Shown in pieces: positions 11,001 through 26,000 of a stretch of DNA of 64,000 nt. Location: positions 54,905 to 118,904 of the forward strand of contig JBBBWG010032086.1 in NCBI GenBank assembly GCA_037176905.1, given 5' to 3'. Source of the DNA: Azolla pinnata. Lineage: Eukaryota > Streptophyta > Polypodiopsida > Salviniales > Salviniaceae. Positions within the stretch are counted from its first letter, which is position 1, and every line of letters starts with the position of its first letter. Below the pieces are notes generated by a model. The model was not told the origin of the DNA, did not search any database, and saw only the letters and a program-made list of their open reading frames with translations. The position numbers were made by a program, and so were the translations under genes.

Positions 11001-14000
11001 TGTACATATCTTAATATTTGGAACTAAATGTTATGGAAAGATAAAATGATATGAAAAACTTGCCAGGTCTCTCGATATGTATGTATTCGCCATCCATCAA
11101 ACACTAGGTTGTAGATTGGAATAATGATTGTTACTTGTAAAATGTCTGTCTGGTCAATAGAGCTTTATACACAAGGTGTTGGATGCACGTGTTAAATTTT
11201 GATTCCAATTAAAAAAAGGAAAGTGTGTTTATCAGGAAATCTAATCTATGTATGCTTCAGATCATTAAAAAACCACCCCTTTTTGCCTTGGAAATTGTGA
11301 GCTTGGAGGAAGGCATATTTGATTACAACACCCCATTGAAGAACTTTGAAGCTGTTGTTTGCAAAGCTTTTGATAATGCAATTATTTGCACGCAAACAAT
11401 TCAACAAATAGAGCCATCTGTGATGGAGAAACTAATGTGGAGTGGAGTGCCAAATATTTATTCTGTAAACCAATGTGAAGAAAGAATAGTGGCCCTTAAA
11501 AATCGAATACAAGTAAGCATCTCTGCTACAGTTTGTCATTCAGAATACAACTGGAATGTTAGCTCTATTTGACAAGCATAGTTTCCATGTATAGGTTTCA
11601 ATTAGAAAGGCAATAGAAATTGCAAGGTCGTACTTGCAGAAATTCAAAGCATTTGAATCTATGCTTCAACCGGAAGCTAGTAGATATAAGGTAGACCTTG
11701 AAAGCAAGAAGCTTCCACTTAAAGACCTCCTTGCTGAGATTCGTAGTCACAAGGCTGATCAAGAGAACATTGAAAGAAGGTTATAAGCTATGCCAACCTG
11801 ACATATTTTAAATGACCTTAATATCTGAAGTTTCTTCTGTGAATGTAAAGCGTGGTAGAATTTAGAGTAAGAAACATCTCAATAAAGCGTTGTATGATTT
11901 AGAGTGGATTTCACTACAATTGATTTTAGAGAACAGCTGTTGGTAGGGAAATACCCTGGTTAATGGCATATTTTAGACAGGTCAACATGATGGAATTATA
12001 ATTAGATCATCTTATGTGGATAGATATCTATTTTAAGTGCAGGCAATGTCATGTGGTGAATCTTGTTGCATGTGGAGAAAAGTACTAGGTCCCTATCTAC
12101 CAAGTGGATGCAGGTTTATGGCGACTCATAGATTCCAATGTGAGGTGCAATACAGCACAAATAATAGAAAGGATCTTGATGAGAGTAGAAGTATAAAACT
12201 AATGATTTTACACCTTCACGAGTTCAGGGTTCATGGATCCTTCATCTATTGTAGTGATACATTTCTAGTAGATTGGTAAATTGATAGATCTATTGATTAA
12301 TAGATTAATTGATATATATTGATTGACTGATGGTTAAGGTCTTGATGACTGATATATACTGGTTGATTAGTCATTTGATGGCTTGAAGAATCAATAATTT
12401 GTGATGATTTGATGATTTTGGATGGAGTGATGATTCTTGGTTGATCACTGGTTCATCAGTTCCGGCAACGGTCTTCGATAATTTCTCATTACCACATAAA
12501 GCCATGGGTTTTAGCATGTGGTTTTAAATCAATTTTTTTAAAAGCATGTAAACCATTATTTATAGTTATGGTTTCACGAGATACCATGGTTTTGTGCATG
12601 TGGTATAATTTGGATGCATTTTATGTAAATTGGCCTACGGAAAAATTGAATCGTATATTCTTACCCTACTTGTATTTCCAATGCTTATTGTTCTCTATAA
12701 AACGCTAATTGTAGAGGTACGAATTTTGAATATGTCCTCTATAAAGTGCATTACCCTTTTTTATCTACAACCAAAGCTCAGTGTAGGACATGGGGTAGTT
12801 TCAGTGTTCCATAAACAACATGACAGCACCATGTTCTGGCAACTCATGATCTTTTTACATTGAGTTTGAGACTTGCTGGGTTTCACAGTTATGCACTGCT
12901 TATTTCATGGTTTAAAACTTTGATTAGAAATTTTTAGTTGATTAACGTTTAAGTGAGTTGATCAGGTCATATTTTGCTGAATTTAAGACAATCTTGAAGC
13001 AGAATAATTTCATTCATATGCTTGGCTAATTTAAACGTAAATGATGGGATCCAGAATACCAGCAACAATAACATTTGGTCCCTTCATGGTTAACTGCAAG
13101 AAAGCTCGTGCATTGTTGGTTCAAAGAAAGTCCCAACTGAGTGACATTGGTATATCTATTAATTTTGTTATTTCATTTCCATCATATTTGATGCATTTGT
13201 TCTAAGATGACAAAATTTCAGATTTCATAGAATATTTTGGCAACATAAGAGATGTTAATATATCTTTCTTTCTACACATCATGGAATAATTGAACACAGC
13301 AATTTATTTATTTTTTCTAAAATGTGATTGTTTCCTTTGAACACAATTCAGTTCTATCCTTGATCGCCCAGATACCAAGATCAATGGGGGAGGATATTAC
13401 TCGTCGATTTGAAGAGAAAGAATGCCAGCTCAAAGTTAAAACGCATAACCCAGAGGATCTTGCAGCACAACGAGATTATATAGCCAAGCTACCGATGGCA
13501 ATCAATGAACTAAAGGCTGAGATTGACCAGACAGAGGTAGCCTCAATTCAACATTGTCTTAGCTGATCCCTGGAAACAAATTTATAAGACTTATGAATGA
13601 ATCATCATGCATTTATGGGATCTATTTTCGTGGTCTGCTGTTTACTGTTGTTGGTGACCCCAGTGGGTGTGGTTAAAGAAAGCCTTTTCTTATTATTTAC
13701 TTGACAATTACATTCAAATCTAGGTTCCTCTTATTTATTTTAAGCTGCATCGTTCATCAATTTTTGTAGCAAAATGTGGTGTTGAATTTTTAAGTCCAGT
13801 AATTTTTGGTAATATCTCCTGAAGAGGTGACTATGGAATGCTTTGCTGATACAAAAGTAGTTATGTCTGTGATTTTTCATAACAATTACATATCATTAGG
13901 TTTTGTATCTGATTTAATTAACCGTTTTCCAGATATATTTAAAAAATAATTGAATGGTTATTCTTTGGTCAGGTGTGGTATGATGCTTTAGATGAATTGA

Positions 14001-17000
14001 ATTATGCCCTGCCTGATGGAGATTTTAATCAGAGATGGGCATTGCAATTTTGGCCTTCAAAGATTGAGAAACTGGTTGAAAGGATAGAAAAATCTCTAGC
14101 TGCAGATAATGAACGCTACCAGAGGGAAATGGAAGAGGAACAAATTACCTTTTTGGTCACTCTTGAGAATTTGGAAACAACTGTTTCAGCATTTGCACGT
14201 TACACAGATTTGAACCAGGTTGGTGAAATACAGGAGATTTTCAAAACAAAGATGGAATTGTATGTGTTTGAATATGCTTGACAGCGCTTGGATTTCCTTT
14301 GAGATTCTTACAAGAAAAAGAGACAGCATTGTAATTGCATGAGCTGATTTATCTTGCTATTTTTGCAGTCCGAGTTCATTGCTTCTGAAGCTCGCAAAAT
14401 CAATGAGCAGCTGCGAGCAGCAGAGAATAAAGCACGCTTATTCAATTCACAAGAAACTTTATTTGGTGTTCCTCCAACAGACTATGGTCGCTTGAGGAAA
14501 AATGTGGAGAATTTTGAACCATATTCATACCTTTGGATTACTGCTGATGATTGGAAGAAGTGCTATCAACTTTGGATGAATGGATCATTTTTAAATCTGA
14601 ATCCTGAGGAGGTTGAAAAAAATGTTACCAGTTGGTACAAGGGTCTTTTCAAAGTTAGTCGACTGCTGTTACAAAAAGAAGCTACGGCTTGTGCAGCAGA
14701 TTGTGAAGAGATCCGTAAGCAGGTAGACAGCTGCCATTTTTTAGAGAGACTGTTCCTTTTACATAGACATCTGCATCCATTTGGTCCAAGAAATGCCCAT
14801 CTTGATGTCTGGCATTTGATTATGCTATTTGCCTTCAGGTTGGTGAATTCAAACCCTATGTTCCCTTGATAGCAGCGTTGCGTCAATCGGGTATGAGGCC
14901 ACGCCATTGGGACAAGCTTACAGCAGAATTGAAGATGGATATGCACTTCAAAGAGGATTTCACTTTAGCAAAAGGTCTTGAGATGGGCTTAATGGACCAC
15001 TTGGATTTGATTTCTAATGTTGCTGATATTGCCAGTAAAGAATTTGCTATCGAAATGGCTGTGTCAAGCATGGAAGGAGAGTGGAAAAATCTTGAGATGC
15101 AGGTATGATTGTGGCACATTAAATTAGAGAATGATAGAACTTTTAGTAGATATGTATAACTCCAATATGGAATGTGAATTGAGTTGATTGATGCCTTTGG
15201 ACTACTGTAATTGGCCCAGATGGCCAGTATGTTGTTGAGGATGACTGTGTACATGCTAGCATAGTGTTTTTGCTGTGGAAAAGTAAATAGTTAGAAAGCG
15301 CCTTTTAGTTTTTAATGCCAGAAAATTTATGTGGTGACTCTTAACGTCTGGTATTAAAACATATTGTTACTCTTTTTTGTGGGCAGGTTATGGATTACAA
15401 AGACACGGGTACCTACATTATTAAAATTGAGGAGGGCATTCTACAACAGTTAGATGATCATATTGCTACAACTCAGTCAATTAGCTTTTCCCCCTTCAAA
15501 AAACCATTTGAAGAAAAAATATCCAAATGGGAGGCACAGCTTGTCCTGGTATCAGAGACAATCGAAGAGTGGTTTGCATTACAACGGCAGTGGATGTACT
15601 TGGAACCTATCTTCAGCAGCTCTGACATCCAAACACAACTTCCCATTGAAAGCAAAAGATTCAATACAATAAATGTTGTATGGAAAAAAGTATTAAACCA
15701 GGCACATTCTACTCCCAATATCCTGGTAATGTGTTCAAGCAAAAAGCTGCTGGACCAACTCAGGGAGAGCAATAAGGTCAGGTTATATGTGATTAACTTC
15801 TGATGTTTGTATAAAGAAATATTAGAAAAGAAGAAAAAGAAAATAAAAGTTTAAATAAATATAAAACAAAGTCTGAATACCTATGAAGTTCCAATACAGT
15901 GAAGCACAATCAATCCATGCAATTGAATTGGTTAATCACCATGGCATTAGTGAATGGAGAATATGAACGGTTAACCTGGAAATATTAGCTCGTTCTTTGC
16001 TTAAGCATGAATGTGTCTAGAGTGTGTAATTTAGTAACCCTGGACAGAGTTTAAATAAAATTAAAACAATGGAATATTTGTCATGATCCTTCCACGTGAC
16101 CAAGCACAATCAATCCATGTCATTGAACTGGAAGGTTAGCACATTTTTTGCATAAGAATAAGAAGTCTAGAGAATTTATTGTAATCTTGAAGGGATTAGA
16201 TAATTCTTTACAGTTTTTTATCACATCCATGGTCATTTGTTGATGGGTCTTCTCTTTTGAATGGATAATTAGATGATTGAAATGGTGCAAAAAGGGTTGT
16301 CAGATTATCTGGAAACCAAACGATTGGCATTCAGTCGATTCTTCTTTCTGTCAAATGATGAACTTCTACAAATTCTCTCTCAAGCCAAAAATCCTCTAGC
16401 TGTTCAGCCTCACTTGCACAAATGTTTTGAGGCAATATCTGAACTTGATTTCCGACCTGACCTTGAGATAACTGCAATGAATTCTGATGAAGGCGAAAAG
16501 GTAGGTCAACCTGTAGCAATATCAATAATTCTGTTTCGAATTCTTCTACTGTAAGGACTGGAATTTGAGTGAACTTCTATTGAATTTGGATAGGTCCCCT
16601 TTGCAACGACAATGCAACCACTTGGAAATGTTGAGAACTGGTTAAGTGAAGTTGAAAAAAAGATGAAAGAAAGTGTTCTTCATCAGGTACTTCTGTTATC
16701 ATAGTTCTTGATGTACATTGTAAGATCCAATATTGAAAACGAAGTGAAGTAGCTTATTTTATCCTATTTAAACACTTAATATTTTTATTTTGTTCATGTT
16801 CCTGCATGAGACTTCATAATAATTTCATTATTTACTATAATAGCTTTCTCAGCAACTTTTTTTCATCATATTCAAGAGCACACGGATTATTTATTGCCAA
16901 AAATCGGTGTCAATATACGGGTTGTCTAATTAGTTTTCATTGGTTTTTATGTGCTGACAGATAAAGTTATCATTGACTGCTTACAAAAATTCCTTGAGAA

Positions 17001-20000
17001 CAGATTGGGTTCAAGTCTGGCCAGGACAAGTGGTACTCTGTGGAAGTTCTGTTTACTGGACAGAGCAAGTGGAAGATGCAATCACTAGGAATTGCTTGCA
17101 GGACTATTTTGACAATGTTCAGGTTGGTAGAATCTGTAAAGTCGACGACCATCAAAATATTGATAGTAGGAACATTTCCTATGACGAGTAGAGATGAAAA
17201 GAATATGGAATTATCAGTATTCTTCATTATCCTACTGTGGTTAATTTCTAGCTTTTCCAGTTTCATCAACTATGTTTGCCACTGGGAGCTAGAGTCCTAT
17301 CTTTAATGTTTGCTGACCTCCATTAATCACAAAGATCACCTACTTTTGTAATATAACACGTGAAGTATATGGTCATATCTTCCCATTGACTAATTGTGCA
17401 TCATCTCTCTCTCTCTCTCTCTCTCTTTCTTCCATTCTTGTGTACTAGTGTATTTGACGTCCATATACTATATGAGGAATAGTGAGCAAATTTAATTGGA
17501 AAAGTATTATATTGTGCTTAAAGAACATCATCATTATAGATATGTAGAAATTCATATGTAATTTCCTCAAGTTATTGCCTTATCTATTGTAGCTAGTACC
17601 CTGTTGGGAAAGCTATCTCCTGCTTTTACCCAACTAAAGACAAATAATATCATTAACTGAGTGGCTAGGATTCTGAACTTTGAAAGAAAGAGCGAAGGAC
17701 TGAACAAGAAAATAGATGGGCTAATTTAATATCAAGGGCTATACGAAGGGGGGATGATCACTTTTATATCCTATGGACAAGGATGATTAGGTGGGGTGGA
17801 GATGACTGTGGCCTATGTGCATGGTATGTTGATCACGCACTCTTCAGCAATTTTGAACTTTTCTGGTCATCTATGAGAGTTCTTGCTATATGCCATATAA
17901 TTGTCTATCGTATTTCGGATAATAACATTGAGTTTTCAATGAATAATTTTGTTTTGCTTTGGTGTATTGATTTATGATCGATCAGGTGGTGCAACTTCTA
18001 GCATTGACAGATCTTGTTCGTAAACCATTAACTCAATTAGCAAGATTGACGCTTGGTGCGCTTATTGTTATAGATGTTCATGCACGTGATGTGGTGCAGA
18101 AATTACTTGATGAAAAGGTGATATATTTTTTTGGACTTGAGTTGAATCTATATTATGCTTCAACTTACTATTGTTTGTGGAGTTCGGATAATAAATTTGA
18201 TGTGTATTGACTGTAATCACACTGTTCAATGATAAATTTCATACCCCAATGGTGTACAAAATCTCGTGGAGAGAGCCTGTTCTTCTGATAGTGAATCATG
18301 ATAGATATAATTTCCCAATGAAAGCTGTCATTATTGAATGCTACACATGAAGCGTTATCATCTTCAAGTAATCTTAAAGCTCAATACTCAACCCTTCATG
18401 GAATGACCGGAAAGAATCAACCTTGTAGAATAACTGTTGGTCTCATGGACTAGTCCTCATTTGTCCTGAACACTCTCCATCATGAGATAGTATTATCGTA
18501 GAGAACTAAATTGAGCAACTGTCGTTAATTGAAGTTTCTGCATGTGCTGTTAATTTTTTCTTTATAACCTATTTTCTCTCAAATAAGGAGTACATGCAAG
18601 GAGATGTAGGAGAAATCTGAACTCTCTATTGATGTTTCAGGTAAAAGCAGTAACAGATTTCGAATGGGTAAGCCAGCTGCGTTACTACTGGGAAAATGAA
18701 AGTATCACAGTGAGAATGGTGCAGGCATCACTTCCTTATGGTTATGAGTACCTTGGAAATACTCCACGCCTTGTAATTACTCCTTTGACTGATCGTTGCT
18801 ACATGACATTAATGGGTGCTCTTCATCTGAATCTTGGTGGTGCACCAGCTGGGCCTGCTGGCACTGGAAAGACAGAAACAACCAAAGACTTGGCTAAGGT
18901 AACATTGTAAGTTTGAGCTTGAAACATGCGTAGTTAAGACCACATGCTCGTACAAAAGAGGAAATAAATTGCTTAATTGACTGAGGCAAATGGTGGCTAT
19001 CAGGAATCTCTATTCTAATATATGACGCAATCACACTTTTATTATGTCTGATTGTCAGAGTCATTTCAATGCCATCCACTACAAATTCAAATATTCTCAT
19101 TTTTTCTGTTGGCATGCAGGCTTTGGCAAAGCAGTGTGTTGTCTTTAATTGCTCAGATGGATTAGATTATTTGGCAATGGGGAAGTTTTTCAAAGGACTT
19201 GCAAGCAGTGGTGCTTGGGCTTGTTTTGATGAATTCAATAGAATTGACCTGGAAGTGCTTTCAGTGATTGCACAACAGATTCTAACCATCCAACTGGCCA
19301 TACAACAGAAGCTGAAACGTTTCATATTTGAGGACACTGAAATTTCTCTCGATCCATCATGCTCAGTCTTTATCACTATGAATCCTGGGTAATGGTTTTA
19401 TGTTGAGGTTTTTAGTTTCTAGTGCATTTTTATTGGATATGGTCACAACACTGCATTCCCATATCTGTTATCATCTCACTCCTGTAGAAAATCCTCACAG
19501 GTATGCAGGCCGATCTGAGCTTCCAGACAACTTGAAGGCCCTGTTCAGGCCATGTGCAATGATGGTGCCGGATTATGCCTTGATCGGAGAAATAAGTCTT
19601 TTCTCCTTTGGCTTTCGCAATGCAAAGCCACTTGCCCGGAAGATGGTCACCACATTCAAACTTTGCTCTGAGCAACTCTCATCACAGGTTAGCATAGCAT
19701 GCACATCTTGTGTTTTTTTAATTACTTCATATGGTAATAGTTAGATTAGGTGGCGTTTGGGTCTTAAAACAAAATCTCAAATTAATCTTTCAAACAACCA
19801 AAGTAACCAATGAGAGCATAATTGTTTATCCACTATTGTATGGAAAGTAGACAATTCCCAAATAGATATTCAATATAGAAACAATAGAGAAGACAGGATT
19901 ATAGTAGAAAAGCAGGTCATGGAAGATGGTACTCAACTATTGTTTTCTTGAAGAGAGGTTTAGCTCATAGGCTTCCAAGCAAGGAGATACTGCCACAAGA

Positions 20001-23000
20001 GGTTAGATGTCTAGATGACTGCAACAAAGAGCCAAAGGAAAAGTTTTAACGAATGGACATGCCCTCTGTTTCCATGTTAGATGTTGTGCATTGAAAAGAA
20101 ATTCATTTCTTATGTGCGTATTAGATTTTAGCTGTTTCTTCCTTCGCACATTGACTGATCTTTTATTGGAAATCGTTGAATCTTCAACATTCAATGAAAA
20201 AGCTAACAATCATTTCCTATAGGATCACTATGACTATGGCATGAGAGCTGTCAAGAGCGTGATTGTTGCAGCTGGAAACTTAAAACGAGCTTATCCTGAT
20301 GAGAATGAAGATGTATTGCTATTGCGTGGATTACGGGATATTAATGTTCCAAAGTTCTTGAGTCAAGATCTTCCACTTTTTGCTGGTATTATTACAGATC
20401 TATTTCCAGGAGTAGAGCCACCAAAAATAAGCTATGATGATCTGCTTGATGCAATTTCGACTGTGTGCACCGAGCTGAACATTCAGCCTGTTGAAGCATT
20501 CACGACAAAAATTATTCAACTGTATGAGACAACTATTGTAAGGCATGGCCTTATGTTAGTTGGACCAACTGGTGGTGGGAAAACAATGTGCTATCGCAGT
20601 CTTGCAATGGCAATGTCTTTGCTAAATCAAGGTGGATCCACAACATATCAGAAGGTATATCCCCTTATTATAAACTGAACAAATTCCTATATGCCAGAAA
20701 TGGAGAAGACAAGTTCTTTGTCAGTATATAGAACATGAGTACATGAAATAATCTTAATTAATAAGATAGAACATATTTTTGATTGTCTATTAGAGCATTT
20801 AAAATAGCTCAAATGGGACTTCCAATGTTTGCAGGTCAAAATAGCATGTTTAAATCCAAAGTCCATTACAATGGGTCAACTCTATGGAGATTTTGATGCG
20901 AATACTCATGAGTGGACAGATGGAGTCTTAGCTTGCTACATGCGTGAACTTGCAGGAGATTTAACTCCCGACAAGAAATGGCTGATGTTTGATGGCCCTG
21001 TGGATGCTATCTGGATAGAAAATATGGTACATTTCTGGTCCCTATTTATTACTGCGTTATGTTGGAAAATCTCTATATGGCATGTTTTGAAATCAATCTA
21101 GATTTTAAAATGAAGCATTTGGAAAATTCCAATGCAGAACACAGTACTCGATGATAACAAAAAGCTTTGCTTGGTCAGTGGTGAAATTATTCAAATGTCA
21201 TCGACAATGACAATGATGTTTGAGGTAGAAGATCTTGCAGTTGCATCACCAGCAACTGTTAGTAGATGTGGCATGGTATATATGGAACCAAGTGCAAGGG
21301 GCGTACATGTGCTTTTCACCTCTTGGATGCAACGGGTTGTGCCAGCTGTGCTTGTTCATAAAGAAAAACTTAGCAATCTTTTCAATGAACTTGTTGTAGG
21401 AACTGTGAAATTGGTAAAGAAGACTCTTAAGCAGACTGTTGGCACAACGGAAGACAACTTGGTTCTAAGTTTATTCAATGTTATGGATAGTCTTTTGGTA
21501 CCATTTAATAAAGAAAATGGCCAACTCAATGATGAGGAGGTGCAGAGGCTTTCTCAAGTAAGCGTTCATACTTTGCCATTAATTGATCTATTGTTCTCAA
21601 TTCCCACATGTGAGTACTAATCATTGAAATAAAGGGATTTTTCTGTCTGAGCACCAGTTGTCTGTCATGACACTGATGATGAGGGCAAAATGAGGGTAGC
21701 TCATCCAAAGATGTATGTTCTCAGATATGATGCATCCAATAGGGCTTGACTGGCATGATGAGGGGGTGAATATCAAGTTTATTGTTTTATTTTCATGTAC
21801 ATATCCAATATCTATCATGAAAAATGAAAGACATGACTTTCCATCCCCAGTACAGCTGCAGAGCAAAGAATAAAGCATATAACTGTGTAAGTCATATGAC
21901 AAGTGTCTTGCTTTGATGCAGGTTATTGAGCCTCTGTTTTTATTCTCATTGATATGGTCAGCAGGAGTGACATGTGATAATGATAGCCGCGCTAAATTTG
22001 ATGCTTTCATCCGAGACACTATTGCTGATTTACATATGGAGAGGCCTCCACCAGATGAGTTGGATGTATTTGGATATTATTTTGATCAAAAGTCACTTGA
22101 CTGGATTGATTGGATGCAAACTGTACCACGTTATGTGTGCAACCCTGAGAAGCCATTTTCGGAGCTGATTGTGCCAACAGGAGACTCTGTTAGGTCAAAG
22201 TTTATTTTACAGTCTCTCATAGAGATTGGGAAACATGTGTTATGTGTTGGAGAAACTGGTACTGGAAAGACGCTAGTTGTACAGGATAAACTTCTGAATG
22301 ATATGGATCAGTCATATGTACCCATCTTTATCAACTTTTCGGCACGGACGAGTGCAAATCAAACACAGGATCTGATTGATTCTAAAACAGAAAAAAGAAG
22401 AAAGGGAGTCTTTGGTCCGCCGCCTACAAAAAAGTATATTATATTTGTTGACGATCTTAACATGCCACAGAGAGAGAAATACTTTGCCCAACCTCCAATC
22501 GAAATTTTACGTCAGTGGATGGATCATAATGGATGGTATGAGAGGAAGCCACCGTGTGCATTCCGTACCCTAGTTGATATTCAATTTGTTGGCTGTATGG
22601 GACCGCCTGGTGGAGGCCGCAATATAGTAACCAACAGATTTCTTCGTCATTTCAATTTCTTATCGTTTAATGAGATGTCTGATGAAAGCCTGTTTCTAAT
22701 CTTCAATACCATCTTGCAAGCTACCCTCAGTGCTAAATTTTTACCATCAATACGTGATGTTGGGAAGAATATTGTCCTTGGGACTATAGAGATATACAAC
22801 TCCATAAGAAAAGATTTGCTCCCAACACCATCGAAATCACACTATACTTTCAATCTACGTGACATGAGCAAGGTTATTCAAGGGGTATTGCGTGCTGATC
22901 CAAGCCACACCCAGTCAGTAAATTCAATCGTCTCTCTTTGGCTTCATGAAGCAATGAGAGTCTTCCAGGTTTGTCATGTTCTACTTGTAGTATGTAAAAT

Positions 23001-26000
23001 ACTGTTCCTCTTTTGTAACTATAGAAAAAATTATTTTCTGATTAATTTTAAGCAAATGCTGGAGGATAAGTGGTACGAAAAATCTAAATCTATGTATGTT
23101 TAGTAGAAGCGCGTCTGAAGATTATGACTTGGGAGAATTGTGCAATTCTGGGTTCCATAGTTAATGATTCTGCAGGTCTCAGTGTCCTGACGGATGCTGG
23201 AGACCACGGACTTGCAGTGCTTCCGCATCTTAACATCAGAGAAAGTTAGTTGCACCAACCATCCCTCAAAATAACCTCAATTCGGATCCAAAAGATGTCA
23301 GATGGGTCTTTATGCGAGTGTGTATGGCCACCCATAGGTTGCATAAGGTAGACAGACATACCTTACATCTTTGTGGGTTTTGTTGCACTCAAAGATGAAA
23401 GGAGGGTGTAAGATGTAATCTCTTGTTTGGTTTTTTAAGCCATGTTTGTCTCTTAGAAGTTGATGATATATCTTTTTTGTTCACTATGTATGGATGGTGG
23501 TGCAATGTGAAGCAAAGGTGATTTGGGTTATCCTTAGTAAAACTGGAGACACAACAAAAAATTATTGAAGAACAGCAGTACAGTCACAAGCTTATTTCAG
23601 AAATAACCATCACAATTTTCTGTGAATCCATCACTCTATCCCACCCTAGCCAAATTGACTGCAACACAAGAAGGATTCAAAGCAACCTAAGGGGCCATAG
23701 TAGTTGGAGCTACAGCAATTTTCTGGGCGTGTAACCTTGTTCTTGGAACCCACAATCTCACCATTTGTTTGATTCACAAATAGAAAATTTTACTTACTAC
23801 AATCAGGGATGCTTCAATTGTTGAAAAGCATCCTCTCAAGCTTAGATAGACCTCATCTTGGAGATCTTTCAAAGAAGAAAGTTCCATTCTCTTTGTATCC
23901 AAAAGAATTGAATGTGTAGATAAATTGTGTCTTTTGTTATATTTAGCTATTTACATATACTTCTTCTTACACCTATGTTGGTTTGTGGTTCTAGAGGACA
24001 AGAGAACCGCCCAGATGTAATGTCTTGTATGGTGTCTACTGGCCATTTTTGTCCTCTTACAAGACGTGAATATATCTTTATTTCTTTGTTTCCTTTATAG
24101 TACGTCCCAATTAGGGATACAATATAAAAAATGTATCGATGGTGTGATCATCTAGATCTATCTTTCTTTCTGTTAAGCTTTCCTTTTTGGCGCATTTTCA
24201 TTTCGGAAACTGTGTATTTATTAGTAAGAAATAGCATATCGGTGGGATGTTTTGAGTTGAGGAATAGAATCTTTGCACTTCTTTTGAAAATTCAGGATCG
24301 GCTTATAAATCAAGAGGACGGCATTTGGTTCTCCAACTGTTTGGCAGACCAGTTAGAAAAGCAATTCAAGCTACAATGGAGGGACGTCGTCAGCAATGAG
24401 CGCCTACTGTACTGTGACTTTATAGTGCCTGGTGCAGAACCAAGGATATATGAAGAGGTTGCTCTCTTAAACATGTTTTACTCATATAAATGCTGATCTT
24501 TATTTATCATTATAATATTCCCCTAAATTTCTTTTTGGATCTCATTGGCTGTTGCCTTCTAAGAGTTGTTTTCCTTATTTCTTTAGTCATACTTCAAATG
24601 CAACAAATTACTTATGTTTTACCCTAAGATCCATCATTTATATCCCAAAATGTTTACACTAAGAACTGATTATAAGAGAAAGAAAATCTGGCTGTGCAAA
24701 AATATGAATCTTTGAAAGAAGTTTATGTGTCTGTGCAGCAATAAATGTGACATTAGAGATGGCAGTTTGAATTATAATTTGAAATGCCTCAATGCATTGT
24801 AAAATATGAACCAATTTATGATGAAATGCCTTTTATCTTACACTTGTGTCATCTAACAGGTTACTGACTTTGGGAAGCTATCTCAAGTTGTTGAGCAATA
24901 CTTAGATGATTATAATAGTGTTACAAGTACTCCCATGAAACTGGTGATGTTTCTTGATGCCATAGAACATGCTGCCCGTATTTGCAGAGTCATTCGACTT
25001 CCACTTGGAAATGCACTGCTCCTTGGCGTAGGTGGAAGTGGAAGACAAAGCTTGACAAAATTAGCTACCTTTATGGAAGACTTTGAGTTGTTTCAGGTAA
25101 TCACAGAGCTTCATTCTTCGTTGAATTTTTAAAATAAGGTGTCAAGCTCATTGTTCATCCGTCCAATGATACTTCACAGCTTCCATCCTAGCTTACTGTG
25201 GAATTCTTTTGTGCATCTGTTTCAATATTTACTGGGAAGCATTCCTTGTATTTCTGTTTTTGCAGGTTGAAATAAGTAAAGGATATGGAAACAACGAATG
25301 GAGAGAAGACTTGAAAAGAATGTTGTTAAAAGCTGGTGTGGATGATAAAGAAATGACTTTCCTGTTTTCAGACACTCAGATTGTGATGGAATCATTTCTC
25401 GAAGACATCAATAATATACTGAACTCTGGCGAGGCAAGTTACCTAGATTGTTTTCAAGAAAGGGTTTCTTTAAGATTATGTCATGTCAGGTGTTTAAAAG
25501 AGGTCCTATCTTTCCTAAAACTTTAGATGCAAACATTCAACTTTCAGCACACATATAGAGGCCAACATTTCTGTCCACTTTGAGACATAATAGCATGGTT
25601 GTCACAGCCGATGCCCCGGGAAGGCTTAAGCATCTGTCTTACAAGTCGAGGGCTTCTATGGTGAGTATATGACCCCTCTTGACGTAGATAACCTCATGAG
25701 GCCTGTGTTCATCTTAGAAACAAACTGGCTTAATAGAAATCAGGATGTGATTATGACAGTCACTGTAACAGACGCCATATAGGTTGTCATGGGTTTTATT
25801 AATATGCTGGACGTGCCAGTATGGCGTAAACCTTTTTATCTGTGGATGCTTTTGCCACTTTTTTCCACGGCAAGCATGTTTGAGCTTGTGTTTAAGATCA
25901 TCTTAAAAGCACTAGGAAACTGATTATGGTGATTAACCGTCGCAGCCCTGCTTAAACCAAACAGGGAGTTCATCACCCTAATTATATGTGCATGTAACGT

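Larger units (their letters stand above)
8077..18117 (+). other. Dynein tail and linker exons (1-17)
   Basis: Exons 1-3 carry the DNAH1-specific N-terminal block (WRDCEVLDY, then [11 protein letters not shown], then [13 protein letters not shown]). Exon 4 begins FHFW and includes RSECNKV. Exon 5 has [12 protein letters not shown], exon 8 [14 protein letters not shown]. The linker runs through exons 11-17 ([79 protein letters not shown]). The short N-terminus suits a monomeric, single-headed inner-arm dynein. Introns 3 (8835-9960) and 7 (11780-13054) are among the longest, and I see no exon in them. Confidence 0.85.

Noticed and set aside
12037-12863. Open frames inside dynein intron 7 (12037-12279, 12630-12863)
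   Set aside because: They have no dynein similarity, and the flanking exons 11595-11779 and 13055-13149 join in phase without them.
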